From contig JAHFAE010000021.1 in assembly GCA_023250675.1 (NCBI GenBank), positions 1-36,791 on the forward strand: 36,791 nt of DNA, in the 5' to 3' direction. The position numbers were made by a program, and so were the translations under genes. Source of the stretch: Oligoflexia bacterium. GTDB taxonomy: Bacteria; Bdellovibrionota; Bdellovibrionia; JABDDW01. Shown piece after piece: positions 1 to 7,765 of the stretch; within the stretch, counting starts at the first letter, position 1; every line of letters starts with the position of its first letter. The notes under the pieces were generated by a model. The model saw nothing but the letters and a program-made list of their open reading frames with translations, made no database searches and was not told the DNA's origin.

Positions 1-843
1 AGCTATGACGGCACGCCTATTTTTTATGAAATACGCGGTGAGGGTAAGCCAATAGTCCTTTGCTATGGAATCGCTTGCCTTATGAATCATTGGCATCATC
101 AGGTGAAGTTTTTCTCAAGTAAGTATCAGGTCATTATGCTTGATTATCGGGGACACCACCAGAGCCCCATTCCACAAGAGCATGGCAATCTCACCATTGA
201 TGCTTGTGTCCAAGATATAAAAGCTGTTCTGGAACATTTGAAACTAGAGAAAGCCTCATTCATTGGTCATAGTTGGGGGACTCAAATCCTGATGCGCACC
301 TACGATCTGTATCCCCAAATTTTTGCAAATCTTGTCACTATCAACGGTTTTGCGAGTAATCCCATCACGGGGATGTTCGGCACTAATTTACCCGCGGCAG
401 GCTTTGAACTTATGAAAAAAACTTACGAGCAACTGCCAGAAACGAGCAATTATTTGTGGAAGAAATTTGTCTATAATCCACTAGCCATTTGGTTCACTCA
501 AGTTGCCGGCGGGTTTAATTCCCAACTTACCGCCGTAAAAGATATCGAAGTTTATCTCAAAGGCGTTGCCAGTATAAACATTGAGGTCTTTATTCGATTT
601 TTCGATGCGATGATGCACTACGATGGGCGTTCAGTTGCCGACCGAATTGAAATTCCTGCTTTGATTATTGCTGGTGAACGAGACTTCGTTACTCCGATGA
701 AATATCAAGAAGCTCTTCATAAAAAAATACGGGGATCTCAATTTACAAGAGTTCCTTTTGGCTCCCACTGCACCATGCTTGATATGCCTGAGTTCGTGAA
801 TTTGCGAATTGAGAAGTTTTTGGGCGAGATCGGGTATCGATAA
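1..843 (+). CDS. alpha/beta hydrolase, 5' end outside window
   Basis: The reading frame is open from base 1, so the start lies upstream; about 280 residues are visible. The visible N-terminus (SYDGTPIFYEIRGEG) is typical of the first strands of alpha/beta-hydrolase-fold enzymes. The nucleophile elbow GHSWG places the serine codon at 271-273. An acid candidate lies in AGERDFVTP and the histidine in GSHCTML near the C-terminus, giving a complete Ser-Asp-His triad in the usual order. No signal peptide can be judged because the start is missing. Substrate unknown: the family includes esterases, haloperoxidase-like enzymes and C-C hydrolases. It converges on the minus-strand subtilase gene, with only 45 bases between their ends. 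Confidence 0.85.
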   Translation, partial: SYDGTPIFYEIRGEGKPIVLCYGIACLMNHWHHQVKFFSSKYQVIMLDYRGHHQSPIPQEHGNLTIDACVQDIKAVLEHLKLEKASFIGHSWGTQILMRTYDLYPQIFANLVTINGFASNPITGMFGTNLPAAGFELMKKTYEQLPETSNYLWKKFVYNPLAIWFTQVAGGFNSQLTAVKDIEVYLKGVASINIEVFIRFFDAMMHYDGRSVADRIEIPALIIAGERDFVTPMKYQEALHKKIRGSQFTRVPFGSHCTMLDMPEFVNLRIEKFLGEIGYR

Positions 844-873
844 AAAAGCGGAGACCCAAAATCGGGTCCCGCT
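842..873 (-). terminator. Rho-independent terminator of the first subtilase gene
   Basis: Read on the minus strand there is a 10-bp stem (AGCGGGACCC with GGGTCTCCGCT, one bulged base), a six-base loop and then a run of six T. The T run lies over the last bases of the converging hydrolase gene. On the plus strand no T run follows the stem, so it should act only on minus-strand transcripts. Confidence 0.8.
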
Positions 874-888
874 CAACCAACAATACTC

Positions 889-2145
889 TTAGTCTTTTTG
901 AATCATCGCTTTGTAAGCATCAAGAAGGCCACCCGTCATAATTTTGCCTTCTAAAGATTTAAGTGGACGGGCTGAATTAAGAATTTTCTTTTTCACGGTC
1001 ACGGCGTCATAACTGCCCGTACTCAGGATTAAGCCAGCTACTCCAGCGACATGGGGTGTGGCCATGCTGGTTCCGCTCATCACGTCGTAGCTGTTTCCGG
1101 TAAAGCAGCTAAAAACATTTACACCGGGTGCTGCAATATGAACGGTTTTGAGACCATAGTCTGAAAACTCAGCGAGGTCTCCATTTCTATCGGTGGCTGC
1201 AACGGCTAAAACATTGGGGACATCGTAGTTAGAGGGGTAGTGATCCCAACCATCGTTGTCAGCGCTGTCGTTACCGGCAGCAGCAACAAACAAGATTCCT
1301 TTTGCATTTGCTCTAACTATAGCTTGTTTGAGAGCTTCACTGTATCCGCCTCCACCCCATGAGTTACTTAAAACTCTTGCTCCATTGGCGACGGCGTAAT
1401 CTATGGCTTTTACCGCATCTTCAAGGGTGCCGCTGCCCTCATCGCTCAAAAATTTTACGGCCATGAGTTGAACCTTCCAGTTTACACCGGCGATTCCATA
1501 GCCGTCATTACCCCGCGCTCCGATAACTCCCGAGCAATGGGAGCCGTGACCATGACCGTCTTGGGGGTTGCCATTCTTACTGTAAAAATTGTACCCATGA
1601 ATATCGTCGATAAACCCGTTGCCGTCATCGTCTACACCTTTCTTACCATTAAGCTCTTTGACGTTTGTCCAAAGATTATCTTTAAGATCGCTATGGCGAA
1701 GATCAATACCTGTGTCTACGACAGCAATAACTATGTCTTTGCTTCCGGTAGAAATGTCCCAGGCTTTTTCGGCATTGATGTCAAATCCTGTAGTGCCGTG
1801 GAGGCTCCAGCTTTTGTTATAGTCGGCATCATTGGGCGTGCTGTCTATTCTGTATATGTAGTTGGGTTCTGCAAATTCCACCACCCCATTAGAAAGAAAA
1901 CTTTCTAGAGCTGCTGTTTGAGGTCCTTCTTTTTTCACTACGAATAGATTTCTATCTCCCTGAAAACGAGATTTAACTTGAGCCCCCAATAACATTTCAA
2001 CATTGAGGACAGACGTCTTAGTACCTTTGACAGGTTTGATTTTTACTAAGAACTCGCCTGGTACTGATTCGGCGGCAAATGAATTGTTTGCAAAAATAAA
2101 AAGAGAAAAAACAACGGTGACAGCGGCGAGTCCAAGCTTGTTCAT
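889..2145 (-). CDS. secreted subtilisin-family serine protease (S8)
   Basis: 418 residues. A signal peptide (residues 1-24, ending FAA) is followed by an I9-like propeptide (about 29-100) and a compact S8 catalytic domain. The triad is D144 (AVVDTGID), H200 (GHGSHCSG) and S360 (SGTSMATPHVAG), with oxyanion N292 (AAAGND). An acidic insert VDDDGNGFIDD (171-181) resembles a calcium-binding loop and is shared with the second subtilase at 17902. There is no C-terminal extension, so the mature enzyme is probably released to the periplasm or outside. The ATG start has a G-rich Shine-Dalgarno (six G, five bases before ATG). The gene is followed by its own terminator. A general protease role is likely; the substrate is unknown. 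Confidence 0.93.
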   Translation of the reverse strand: MNKLGLAAVTVVFSLFIFANNSFAAESVPGEFLVKIKPVKGTKTSVLNVEMLLGAQVKSRFQGDRNLFVVKKEGPQTAALESFLSNGVVEFAEPNYIYRIDSTPNDADYNKSWSLHGTTGFDINAEKAWDISTGSKDIVIAVVDTGIDLRHSDLKDNLWTNVKELNGKKGVDDDGNGFIDDIHGYNFYSKNGNPQDGHGHGSHCSGVIGARGNDGYGIAGVNWKVQLMAVKFLSDEGSGTLEDAVKAIDYAVANGARVLSNSWGGGGYSEALKQAIVRANAKGILFVAAAGNDSADNDGWDHYPSNYDVPNVLAVAATDRNGDLAEFSDYGLKTVHIAAPGVNVFSCFTGNSYDVMSGTSMATPHVAGVAGLILSTGSYDAVTVKKKILNSARPLKSLEGKIMTGGLLDAYKAMIQKD

Positions 2146-2377
2146 AAGTTCCCCCCATGAAACTTAATTGTTGTTTAACTTGAACAAGTTTAGCAGCGCG
2201 ACTAATGGCCCCCTAGAAATTAATGGTACGGCCCAGAGGTCCTGGTCTCTTTAATGTTATCGTAAGTATTCAATCTGGCATTTTGGCTAGCGCTATTTTT
2301 CTATTCTTTAGTCTGGTGAATTAAATCTTTGGTAATGCCATCAAGATTCGCTTAGCGGTGTCCTCAATTCGGCAACA

Positions 2378-2626
2378 CTAACCAACCTGATTTGTTTTCT
2401 CAAAATCAAAACTGAGTTGACCGACTTCAATTGAAGGCGCTTCAGGTGAGGCGTCATGGAGTTCCTCAATATTTTGAGGGGCTTTTTTTAATTCATATTG
2501 GGGCGGAATTTTTACATCAACTCCGTAGGCTTGTTTAATTAAGTTTTTTACAAAGGCGGCTTTAACGGAGTCATCTCCGTCTTCCCGAAAACCCAACCGT
2601 TCCATGATTGAATCCACGCGATCCAT
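2378..2626 (-). CDS. small hypothetical protein, 82 aa
   Basis: I do not recognise this protein. It is soluble, has no signal peptide, and is predicted helical at the N-terminus (MDRVDSIMERLGFREDG) and proline/acid-rich towards the C-terminus. I chose the ATG at 2626 because an AGGGAGA Shine-Dalgarno sits six bases before it. An in-frame ATG at 2650 would add eight residues but lacks a good ribosome site and overlaps a TATAAT hexamer. It stands alone, 232 bases upstream of the subtilase gene and in the same direction. Confidence 0.65.
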   Translation of the reverse strand: MDRVDSIMERLGFREDGDDSVKAAFVKNLIKQAYGVDVKIPPQYELKKAPQNIEELHDASPEAPSIEVGQLSFDFEKTNQVG

Positions 2627-2648
2627 CGCAGTTCTCCCTGAAAGGTTC

Positions 2649-2654
2649 ATTATA
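2649..2654 (-). promoter_or_regulatory. candidate -10 box of the 82-aa gene
   Basis: The minus strand reads TATAAT 22 bases before the chosen ATG, leaving room for a short leader that carries the AGGGAGA ribosome site. No convincing -35 hexamer is visible 16-18 bases upstream, so this is only a candidate. Confidence 0.35.
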
Positions 2655-2868
2655 TTTGTCTTCGGAAGAAATCGCGAAAAACCTTAAATCCTCTAGATGC
2701 GTTCTGGTGAAGCGTTACTAAACCCTTCTTTCCTATTGACTCATTTTTAGGCAGTTCCGGCTAAGGAAAATCAATAAATGCGACGCGTCTATCACCCCTT
2801 TTTGTTATCAGAGGCGTTTTCAGAATTTGTCGCTAGAGTCAATACAGATCTGGGTTTGGGGGGCTAAT

Positions 2869-3258
2869 TTAAAGACATTTATTGGTAGCTCCTACTATAA
2901 CTCTATCGTTGGGAGCGCAAATTACTCTAAATACAACAACATCTTCTTTGTTCGTTTGGTGAAAAATAGTACGGGCAATACATCGGCTATTTTTATCAAA
3001 GGCCCTGCCATAACAAATCAAACTAGCCGTATCGCCGAAAGTCGAGTTCGTTGGTGGCAAACAAAGGCCCTTTAGTGAAATAAGGTGACCCCCGTTAACT
3101 TTCTGCCAAACATCTGCTTTGGTTTGACCATCTTGATCTTCATAGATATAAATCTTAAAACTTGGGTCCCCAATAATAGGCGTCTCACATGTCGCAATAT
3201 TTCGAGCCGACGCACCAATCGTGATCACCAAAATGGCCAGCATAACTATTGTTTTCAT
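2869..3258 (-). CDS. small secreted cysteine-containing protein, 129 aa
   Basis: I do not recognise the family. The protein begins MKTIVMLAILVITIGASA, a good signal peptide with cleavage near residue 18, and the mature part holds six cysteines spaced along about 110 residues, suggesting disulfides in the periplasm or outside the cell. The start is fixed by AAAGGAG eight bases before the ATG at 3258; the frame is open upstream (to 3321) but that part shows no ribosome site and reads unlike a leader. It lies downstream of the sdh genes in the same direction, with a 256-base gap that contains a possible short ORF. Confidence 0.65.
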   Translation of the reverse strand: MKTIVMLAILVITIGASARNIATCETPIIGDPSFKIYIYEDQDGQTKADVWQKVNGGHLISLKGLCLPPTNSTFGDTASLICYGRAFDKNSRCIARTIFHQTNKEDVVVFRVICAPNDRVIVGATNKCL

Positions 3259-3320
3259 TTTCGGGTCTCCTTTTATAGATAATTCATTATGGTAAACCGT
3301 TGCCTCAAGATTCATCCCCA

Positions 3321-3461
3321 TTAAAACGATGAAAATTTTTTCATTAGGCCTGTTTCATAACTGATCGCTTCGCGAGGGTCAACTTGCAAGTCTTTGGCGA
3401 GGGGCGGGACTTGATAAAATTCGAAGCGCATCCAGTGCGATACTTTGAGCGTTTGACCCAT
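3321..3461 (-). CDS. possible short ORF, 46 aa, or remnant of a gene
   Basis: The frame starts MGQTLKVSHWMRFEFYQVPP and ends GLMKKFSSF before a TAA. Its composition reads like ordinary protein (hydrophobic, acidic and basic residues mixed, few rare residues), unlike random shadow frames. It is in the direction of sdhB and begins 54 bases after the sdhB stop. The frame stays open only back to about 3482, where a TAA blocks it. No good Shine-Dalgarno precedes the ATG, so it may be a 3' gene remnant rather than a live gene. I cannot name a family. Confidence 0.35.
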   Translation of the reverse strand: MGQTLKVSHWMRFEFYQVPPLAKDLQVDPREAISYETGLMKKFSSF

Positions 3462-3514
3462 TTGAATTTCATGAGACTCACAGTTTTATTTCATATTTGG
3501 AGAAAGTTAAAATA

Positions 3515-4270
3515 TCATTTCGTGGGTTGAGCAGGTTTCCCCGTAATTTTTCGCCAGAGCCACACCACAGGATCAAAGTGAGCATCGACGATGCGTTCTT
3601 TGAGGGGGATTATCCCATTGTCTGTAATCTTAATAGATTCGGGGCAAACTTCTGTGCAGCACTTCGTGATATTGCAGAGCCCAGATCCTAGTGAATCTTT
3701 GATCATGTCTATTCGGTCTTCTGTGTCTAAGGGATGCATCTCAAGAGAGGCCGCACGAACTAAAAAGCGTGGGCCCCCAAATTCATTTTTCTTGTCGTGA
3801 TCACGAAGAACGTGGCAGACGTTTTGGCACAAAAAACATTCAATACATTTTCTAAACTCTTGTACCCGATCTACTTCGTATTGCTGCATGCGCCAAGTGC
3901 CATCGGCTTCTTTGGCCTTTGGCTTAAAGGGCTTAATTTTTTTATTGATCTCGTAGTTCCATGATACATCAGTAACTAAATCCCGAATCACGGGAAACGC
4001 TCGCAACGGTCTTACAACGATGGGTTTACCATCATTATATTGGTCCATGCGACTCATGCACATAAGGCGGGGTTTGCCATTTATTTCTGCGCTACAAGAA
4101 CCGCATTTGCCTGCCTTGCAATTCCAACGGCAGGCTAGATCTGTTGATTGTTCTGCTTGAATCTGGTGAATGGCATCGAGAACCACCATTCCTTCAAATT
4201 GTTTAACTTTATAGTCTACAAACCGGCCAGAGTTTTTATCTCCACGATAAACGCTCATCGTTGTTTCCAC
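3515..4270 (-). CDS. sdhB: succinate dehydrogenase/fumarate reductase iron-sulfur subunit
   Basis: 251 residues; carries electrons from the SdhA flavin to the membrane quinone site. The N-terminal ferredoxin domain has C51, C56, C59 and C71 for a [2Fe-2S] cluster. The C-terminal domain has CIECFLCQNVC (C142-C152) and CNITKCCTEVCP (C199-C209), the usual [4Fe-4S] and [3Fe-4S] ligands. The start is a GTG four bases downstream of the sdhA stop, chosen because GGAG lies eight bases before it; an ATG four codons later would be too far from that site. It is the last gene of the sdhCAB operon. No clear terminator is seen after it. Confidence 0.96.
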   Translation of the reverse strand: METTMSVYRGDKNSGRFVDYKVKQFEGMVVLDAIHQIQAEQSTDLACRWNCKAGKCGSCSAEINGKPRLMCMSRMDQYNDGKPIVVRPLRAFPVIRDLVTDVSWNYEINKKIKPFKPKAKEADGTWRMQQYEVDRVQEFRKCIECFLCQNVCHVLRDHDKKNEFGGPRFLVRAASLEMHPLDTEDRIDMIKDSLGSGLCNITKCCTEVCPESIKITDNGIIPLKERIVDAHFDPVVWLWRKITGKPAQPTK

Positions 4271-4273
4271 GGC

Positions 4274-6073
4274 CTAGTCTCCTTTGAAAAGTTCTGCCAA
4301 ATCTGCAGGCATTTCGGGCAGGGGTTGTTTCACAAGTTGCATTTCATGGGGCCCACTTTTCTTAATTACAAAATTAATCTTTCCTAATTCTTTATCGTAG
4401 TTAGGAAAGTCTTCGCGGGAATGACCCCCGCGGCTTTCTTTTCTCAATAAGGCCGCCTTTGCGATAGCCTCTGAGCAGATAAACATGGCACGTAAATCAA
4501 GGGCCTGATGCCAACCAGGGTTATAAGCCCGCCCCCCCTCGACACGAACATTATCTACCCGTGGTTTTAGCTTTTGAATTTTTGCCAAGCCTTCACTGAG
4601 TTCGTTTTCATTTCGAATGATGCCCACATGATTTTGCATTATCTCTTGAAGCTCTTGAACTATGACATAAGGATTTTCACCACTCGCTCTTTCCATTGGG
4701 GCTAACATTTCTTTGCAAGTAGTATCGATCTCTGCTTCTTTTAAAGTTGCTGTGGTTCTTAAATCTTTTACATATTGTGCAGCGCCCATGCCCGCTCGGC
4801 GACCAAACACAAGGAGATCGCTCAGAGAATTTCCACCCAATCTATTTGACCCGTGCATTCCGCCAGCGACTTCGCCCGCGGCAAAAAGGCCCGGCAACGT
4901 AGATTGCGCTGTTTCACCGTCAACTTTTACTCCGCCCATGATGTAATGGGTTGTGGGCCCGACCTCCATGGCTTGCTTTGTAATATCCACATCGGCCAAT
5001 TCTTTAAATTGATGGTACATGCTAGGCAATTTTCTTTTGATGTATTCGCCATCTCTTTGGCTTGCAATATCTAAGTAGGCACCGCCATGAGTGCTGGCGC
5101 GCCCCGCTTTAAATTCAGAGTTAATGGCGCGAGCCACAACGTCTCGGGTTAATAGTTCGGGAGGTCTTCTTGCTGCTTTATCACCGTCGAGCCACCGTCG
5201 AGCTTCGTCTTCGGTGTCGGCATAATCTTTTTTGAAAATTTCTGGGATATACTTAAACATGAATCGTTCGTTTTTACTGTTTCTTAAAACGCCACCTTCA
5301 CCCCGCACACCTTCTGTGACAAGGGTCCCTTTAACACTTAAAGGCCAAATCATACCGGTGGGGTGAAATTGCACAAATTCCATATCAATAAGATCAGCGC
5401 CGGCTTCGAAGGCAATGGCTTGACCATCGCCCGTGTACTCCCAAGAGTTGGATGTAATCTTAAAGGACTTACCAACGCCGCCGGTGGCAAGAATGACAGC
5501 CTTCGCTTTGAAAACAATAAATCGACCGGTCTCACGCCAATACCCGATGGCTCCGCATATGCGACCGTCATTTGTAAGAAGTTTATAAATCGTACATTCC
5601 ATATGAACTTTTACGTTTTTGGAATGAACCGTTTTATCTTGAAGAGTGCGAATCATTTCAAGCCCAGTGCGGTCGCCAACATGGGCAAGGCGGGGATACA
5701 AATGGCCGCCGAAATTTCTTTGTAAAATTCTGCCGTCTTTTGTTCGATCAAAAACCGCACCCCAAGCTTCTAATTCTCGAACGCGGTCTGGCGCTTCTTG
5801 AGCGTGAATTTGGGCCATGCGGTAGTTATTGAGCATTTTTCCGCCACGCATGGTGTCTCTGAAATGAACCTTCCAGTTATCTCGCGTTTCGACATTGGCT
5901 AAGGCCGCCGCAACACCACCTTCAGCCATAACTGTATGGGCTTTGCCCAATAGAGACTTACAAACAAGTCCCACATTCATTCCTAAATCTGACGCTTCGA
6001 TGGCGGCTCTTAGGCCTGCTCCACCGGCACCGATTACAAGAACGTCTTGCTCAAAAGATTCGTACTTCGTCAT
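4274..6073 (-). CDS. sdhA: succinate dehydrogenase/fumarate reductase flavoprotein subunit
   Basis: 599 residues, the usual length. The N-terminus has the FAD dinucleotide motif VIGAGGAGLRAA (residues 13-24) and the covalent-FAD histidine H46 in AHTVMAEGG. The substrate-domain motif QFHPTG and the C-terminal FAD motif GSNRLGGNSLSDLL are present. It oxidises succinate (or reduces fumarate) on the inner face of the membrane. Its ATG abuts the sdhC stop with no spacer, and its stop is followed by the sdhB GTG, so the three genes are almost certainly translated from one message. Confidence 0.97.
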   Translation of the reverse strand: MTKYESFEQDVLVIGAGGAGLRAAIEASDLGMNVGLVCKSLLGKAHTVMAEGGVAAALANVETRDNWKVHFRDTMRGGKMLNNYRMAQIHAQEAPDRVRELEAWGAVFDRTKDGRILQRNFGGHLYPRLAHVGDRTGLEMIRTLQDKTVHSKNVKVHMECTIYKLLTNDGRICGAIGYWRETGRFIVFKAKAVILATGGVGKSFKITSNSWEYTGDGQAIAFEAGADLIDMEFVQFHPTGMIWPLSVKGTLVTEGVRGEGGVLRNSKNERFMFKYIPEIFKKDYADTEDEARRWLDGDKAARRPPELLTRDVVARAINSEFKAGRASTHGGAYLDIASQRDGEYIKRKLPSMYHQFKELADVDITKQAMEVGPTTHYIMGGVKVDGETAQSTLPGLFAAGEVAGGMHGSNRLGGNSLSDLLVFGRRAGMGAAQYVKDLRTTATLKEAEIDTTCKEMLAPMERASGENPYVIVQELQEIMQNHVGIIRNENELSEGLAKIQKLKPRVDNVRVEGGRAYNPGWHQALDLRAMFICSEAIAKAALLRKESRGGHSREDFPNYDKELGKINFVIKKSGPHEMQLVKQPLPEMPADLAELFKGD

Positions 6074-6817
6074 TTATAAAAGCCTCACATCAGTAAAGAT
6101 ACCCATGGAACACATACGAATATAAAAATCCGTAAATCCAACACTAAACAAACTGCACCACGCAAAAAGTTGATGCCTCGAATTTAAAAAGCTCACACCT
6201 CTCCAGGCTTGAAATTTTACGGGGCCAAATTTCGTGCATGAAAAGCAATCGGTTTTTCCACCGATCACATGCCTTAACGAATGACATCCGAAAGTGTAGC
6301 TTCCTAGAAGCAAAACATTGATGGTCATAATAATGGTTCCCACACCAATTCCAAACTGGCCGTCCCATGTAAATGCTTTCACGGCGTCGTAGCCCAACAT
6401 GAATATAAAAAGCACAGCGACATACATGAAAAAGCGATGAACATTTTGAATAATAAACGGAAATGACGTTTCACCTTTATAACCGTGACCGCGAAACTCA
6501 CCCACCGCACAACCCGGCGGGTCCATAAAATAGGCTCGGTAATAGGCTTTTCTATAATAGTAACACGTAGCCCTAAACCCCAACGGAGCCCACAAAATCA
6601 AGAAGGCTGGGGAAAAAGGAAAGGCGTCCCATTTTATAAGAGGTGCATAAAAAGGCGAGAGATAAGGGCCAAATTCATAGTGAACTCCGATGGCCGCAGC
6701 CCATGTGGAGTAAGCTCCAAAGGCGGCCAACCCCAACCCACTTGCCAAGGGTCCAACCCACCATTTGTCACGACGATCAGTAGAAAAAAGTCCAGTTTGA
6801 GTGGCGGTGCTGTTCAT
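6074..6817 (-). CDS. sdhC: succinate dehydrogenase cytochrome b / membrane anchor subunit
   Basis: 247 residues with about five hydrophobic helices (near 22-45, 68-86, 128-150, 156-180 and 217-240). Histidines within or next to helices (for example NVHRFF and SLRHV) are candidate haem b ligands. It would anchor SdhAB and host the quinone site. It is a single large anchor, not a pair of small SdhC/SdhD proteins, and the cysteine-rich loop GKTDCFSCTKFGP is unusual. It is the first gene of the operon and is preceded by a ribosome site GGGGA eight bases before ATG. The assignment rests partly on operon context, because anchor subunits diverge strongly. Confidence 0.88.
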   Translation of the reverse strand: MNSTATQTGLFSTDRRDKWWVGPLASGLGLAAFGAYSTWAAAIGVHYEFGPYLSPFYAPLIKWDAFPFSPAFLILWAPLGFRATCYYYRKAYYRAYFMDPPGCAVGEFRGHGYKGETSFPFIIQNVHRFFMYVAVLFIFMLGYDAVKAFTWDGQFGIGVGTIIMTINVLLLGSYTFGCHSLRHVIGGKTDCFSCTKFGPVKFQAWRGVSFLNSRHQLFAWCSLFSVGFTDFYIRMCSMGIFTDVRLL

Positions 6818-6856
6818 GCTGATTATCCCCAGTAATTAGCGGTTTACGATGGGCTC

Positions 6857-6885
6857 AAGATAACAGCGCGAATTTTAATTATCAA
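6857..6885 (-). promoter_or_regulatory. candidate promoter of sdhCAB
   Basis: The minus strand has TTGATA, a 17-base spacer and TATCTT (5/6 and 4/6 matches to sigma-70 hexamers), about 40 bases upstream of the sdhC ATG. It lies back to back with the etf promoter. Confidence 0.45.
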
Positions 6886-6918
6886 TGTGATTCTTCTTGT
6901 TGCGCGATGCGGCGTTTA

Positions 6919-6948
6919 TTGACATTCCGTCGTTTCGTCTCTCATAAT
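6919..6948 (+). promoter_or_regulatory. sigma-70-type promoter of the etfBA operon
   Basis: TTGACA (6919-6924), an 18-base spacer and CATAAT (6943-6948) make a near-consensus promoter. Transcription would begin near 6955, giving a leader of about 24 bases that contains GGAGG. This also rules out start codons upstream of 6979 for etfB. Confidence 0.7.
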
Positions 6949-6978
6949 ATCTTGAATTCGTCGACGGAGGCTCCTTTC

Positions 6979-7764
6979 ATGAATATCATTGTTTGCATTA
7001 AACAAGTGCCCGATACCGAATCCAAAATTCGCGTGAAGGCCGATGGGTCTGGGATTGAAACCACAGACATCAAATGGATTATGAATCCCTACGACGAGTT
7101 TGCCGTAGAAGAAGCATTAAAACTTCGCGATAAAATGGCCGATGGGTCCCAAGTTACGGCGATCACCGTGGGCCCAAAGACTCGTGCTACAGAAGTTCTA
7201 AGAACGGCTCTCGCCATGGGAGCAGATAACGCTGTCGTCATTAATACCGCAGATAATTTAGATTCAAATTCAACGGCCGCAGCTCTTGCAGGTGCAATTA
7301 AAAAAGAAAGTGGTTATGGCGTTGTCTTCACGGGCAAACAGGCTATAGACGACGATTGCGCTCAAGTCAGCCAGATCATTGCTGAATATTTGGGAGTTCC
7401 CCATTCTACGGTAATCATAAAGTTTGATTTGGCCGCAGACAAACAAGCCGTAACATTAGAAAGAGAGGTAGAGGGCGGATCAAAGGAAGTTATAGAATTA
7501 AAACTCCCCTCTGTTGTCGGAGCAAATAAAGGTCTTAACTCTCCTCGCTATGCAAGCTTACCAGGCATCATGAAAGCAAAGAAAAAAGAAATTAAGGAAT
7601 ATGAGTTTTCGAGTCTTGGTGTGGCGGCCACAGAGGCTAAAATTTCTTATAAAGGATTTCAACTCCCCCCAGCGCGGCCTGCCAGTAAACTTATTGATGG
7701 AGATGTGGCCACCCAAAGCGCAACATTGGTTAAACTGCTCCGCGAAGAAGCAAAGGTGATATAA
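6979..7764 (+). CDS. etfB: electron transfer flavoprotein beta subunit
   Basis: 261 residues beginning MNIIVCIKQVPDTESKIRV, the standard EtfB N-terminus. Other family motifs are NPYDEFAVEEAL, TGKQAIDDDCAQV and the C-terminal LPSVVGANKGLNSPRYASLP stretch. It binds AMP and, with EtfA, accepts electrons from acyl-CoA and other dehydrogenases in the cytoplasm and passes them to an ETF:quinone oxidoreductase. The ATG at 6979 has GGAGG eight bases upstream; an in-frame start at 6907 lies upstream of the promoter and is rejected. It is one base from etfA. Confidence 0.96.
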   Translation: MNIIVCIKQVPDTESKIRVKADGSGIETTDIKWIMNPYDEFAVEEALKLRDKMADGSQVTAITVGPKTRATEVLRTALAMGADNAVVINTADNLDSNSTAAALAGAIKKESGYGVVFTGKQAIDDDCAQVSQIIAEYLGVPHSTVIIKFDLAADKQAVTLEREVEGGSKEVIELKLPSVVGANKGLNSPRYASLPGIMKAKKKEIKEYEFSSLGVAATEAKISYKGFQLPPARPASKLIDGDVATQSATLVKLLREEAKVI

Positions 7765-7765
7765 A

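Noticed and set aside
2177-2190. Palindrome AACTTG-AA-CAAGTT upstream of the first subtilase
   Set aside because: Operator-like and about 30 bases before the start codon, but six-base arms are common by chance in 36 kb and no promoter could be placed around it.
3328-3345. AT-only inverted repeat after the short ORF as an sdh terminator
   Set aside because: The stem has almost no G-C pairs and no proper T run follows, so termination is not expected.
6907-6978. N-terminal extension of EtfB from 6907
   Set aside because: This stretch contains the promoter and the GGAGG ribosome site for the ATG at 6979, and EtfB homologues start at MNIIVC-like sequence.
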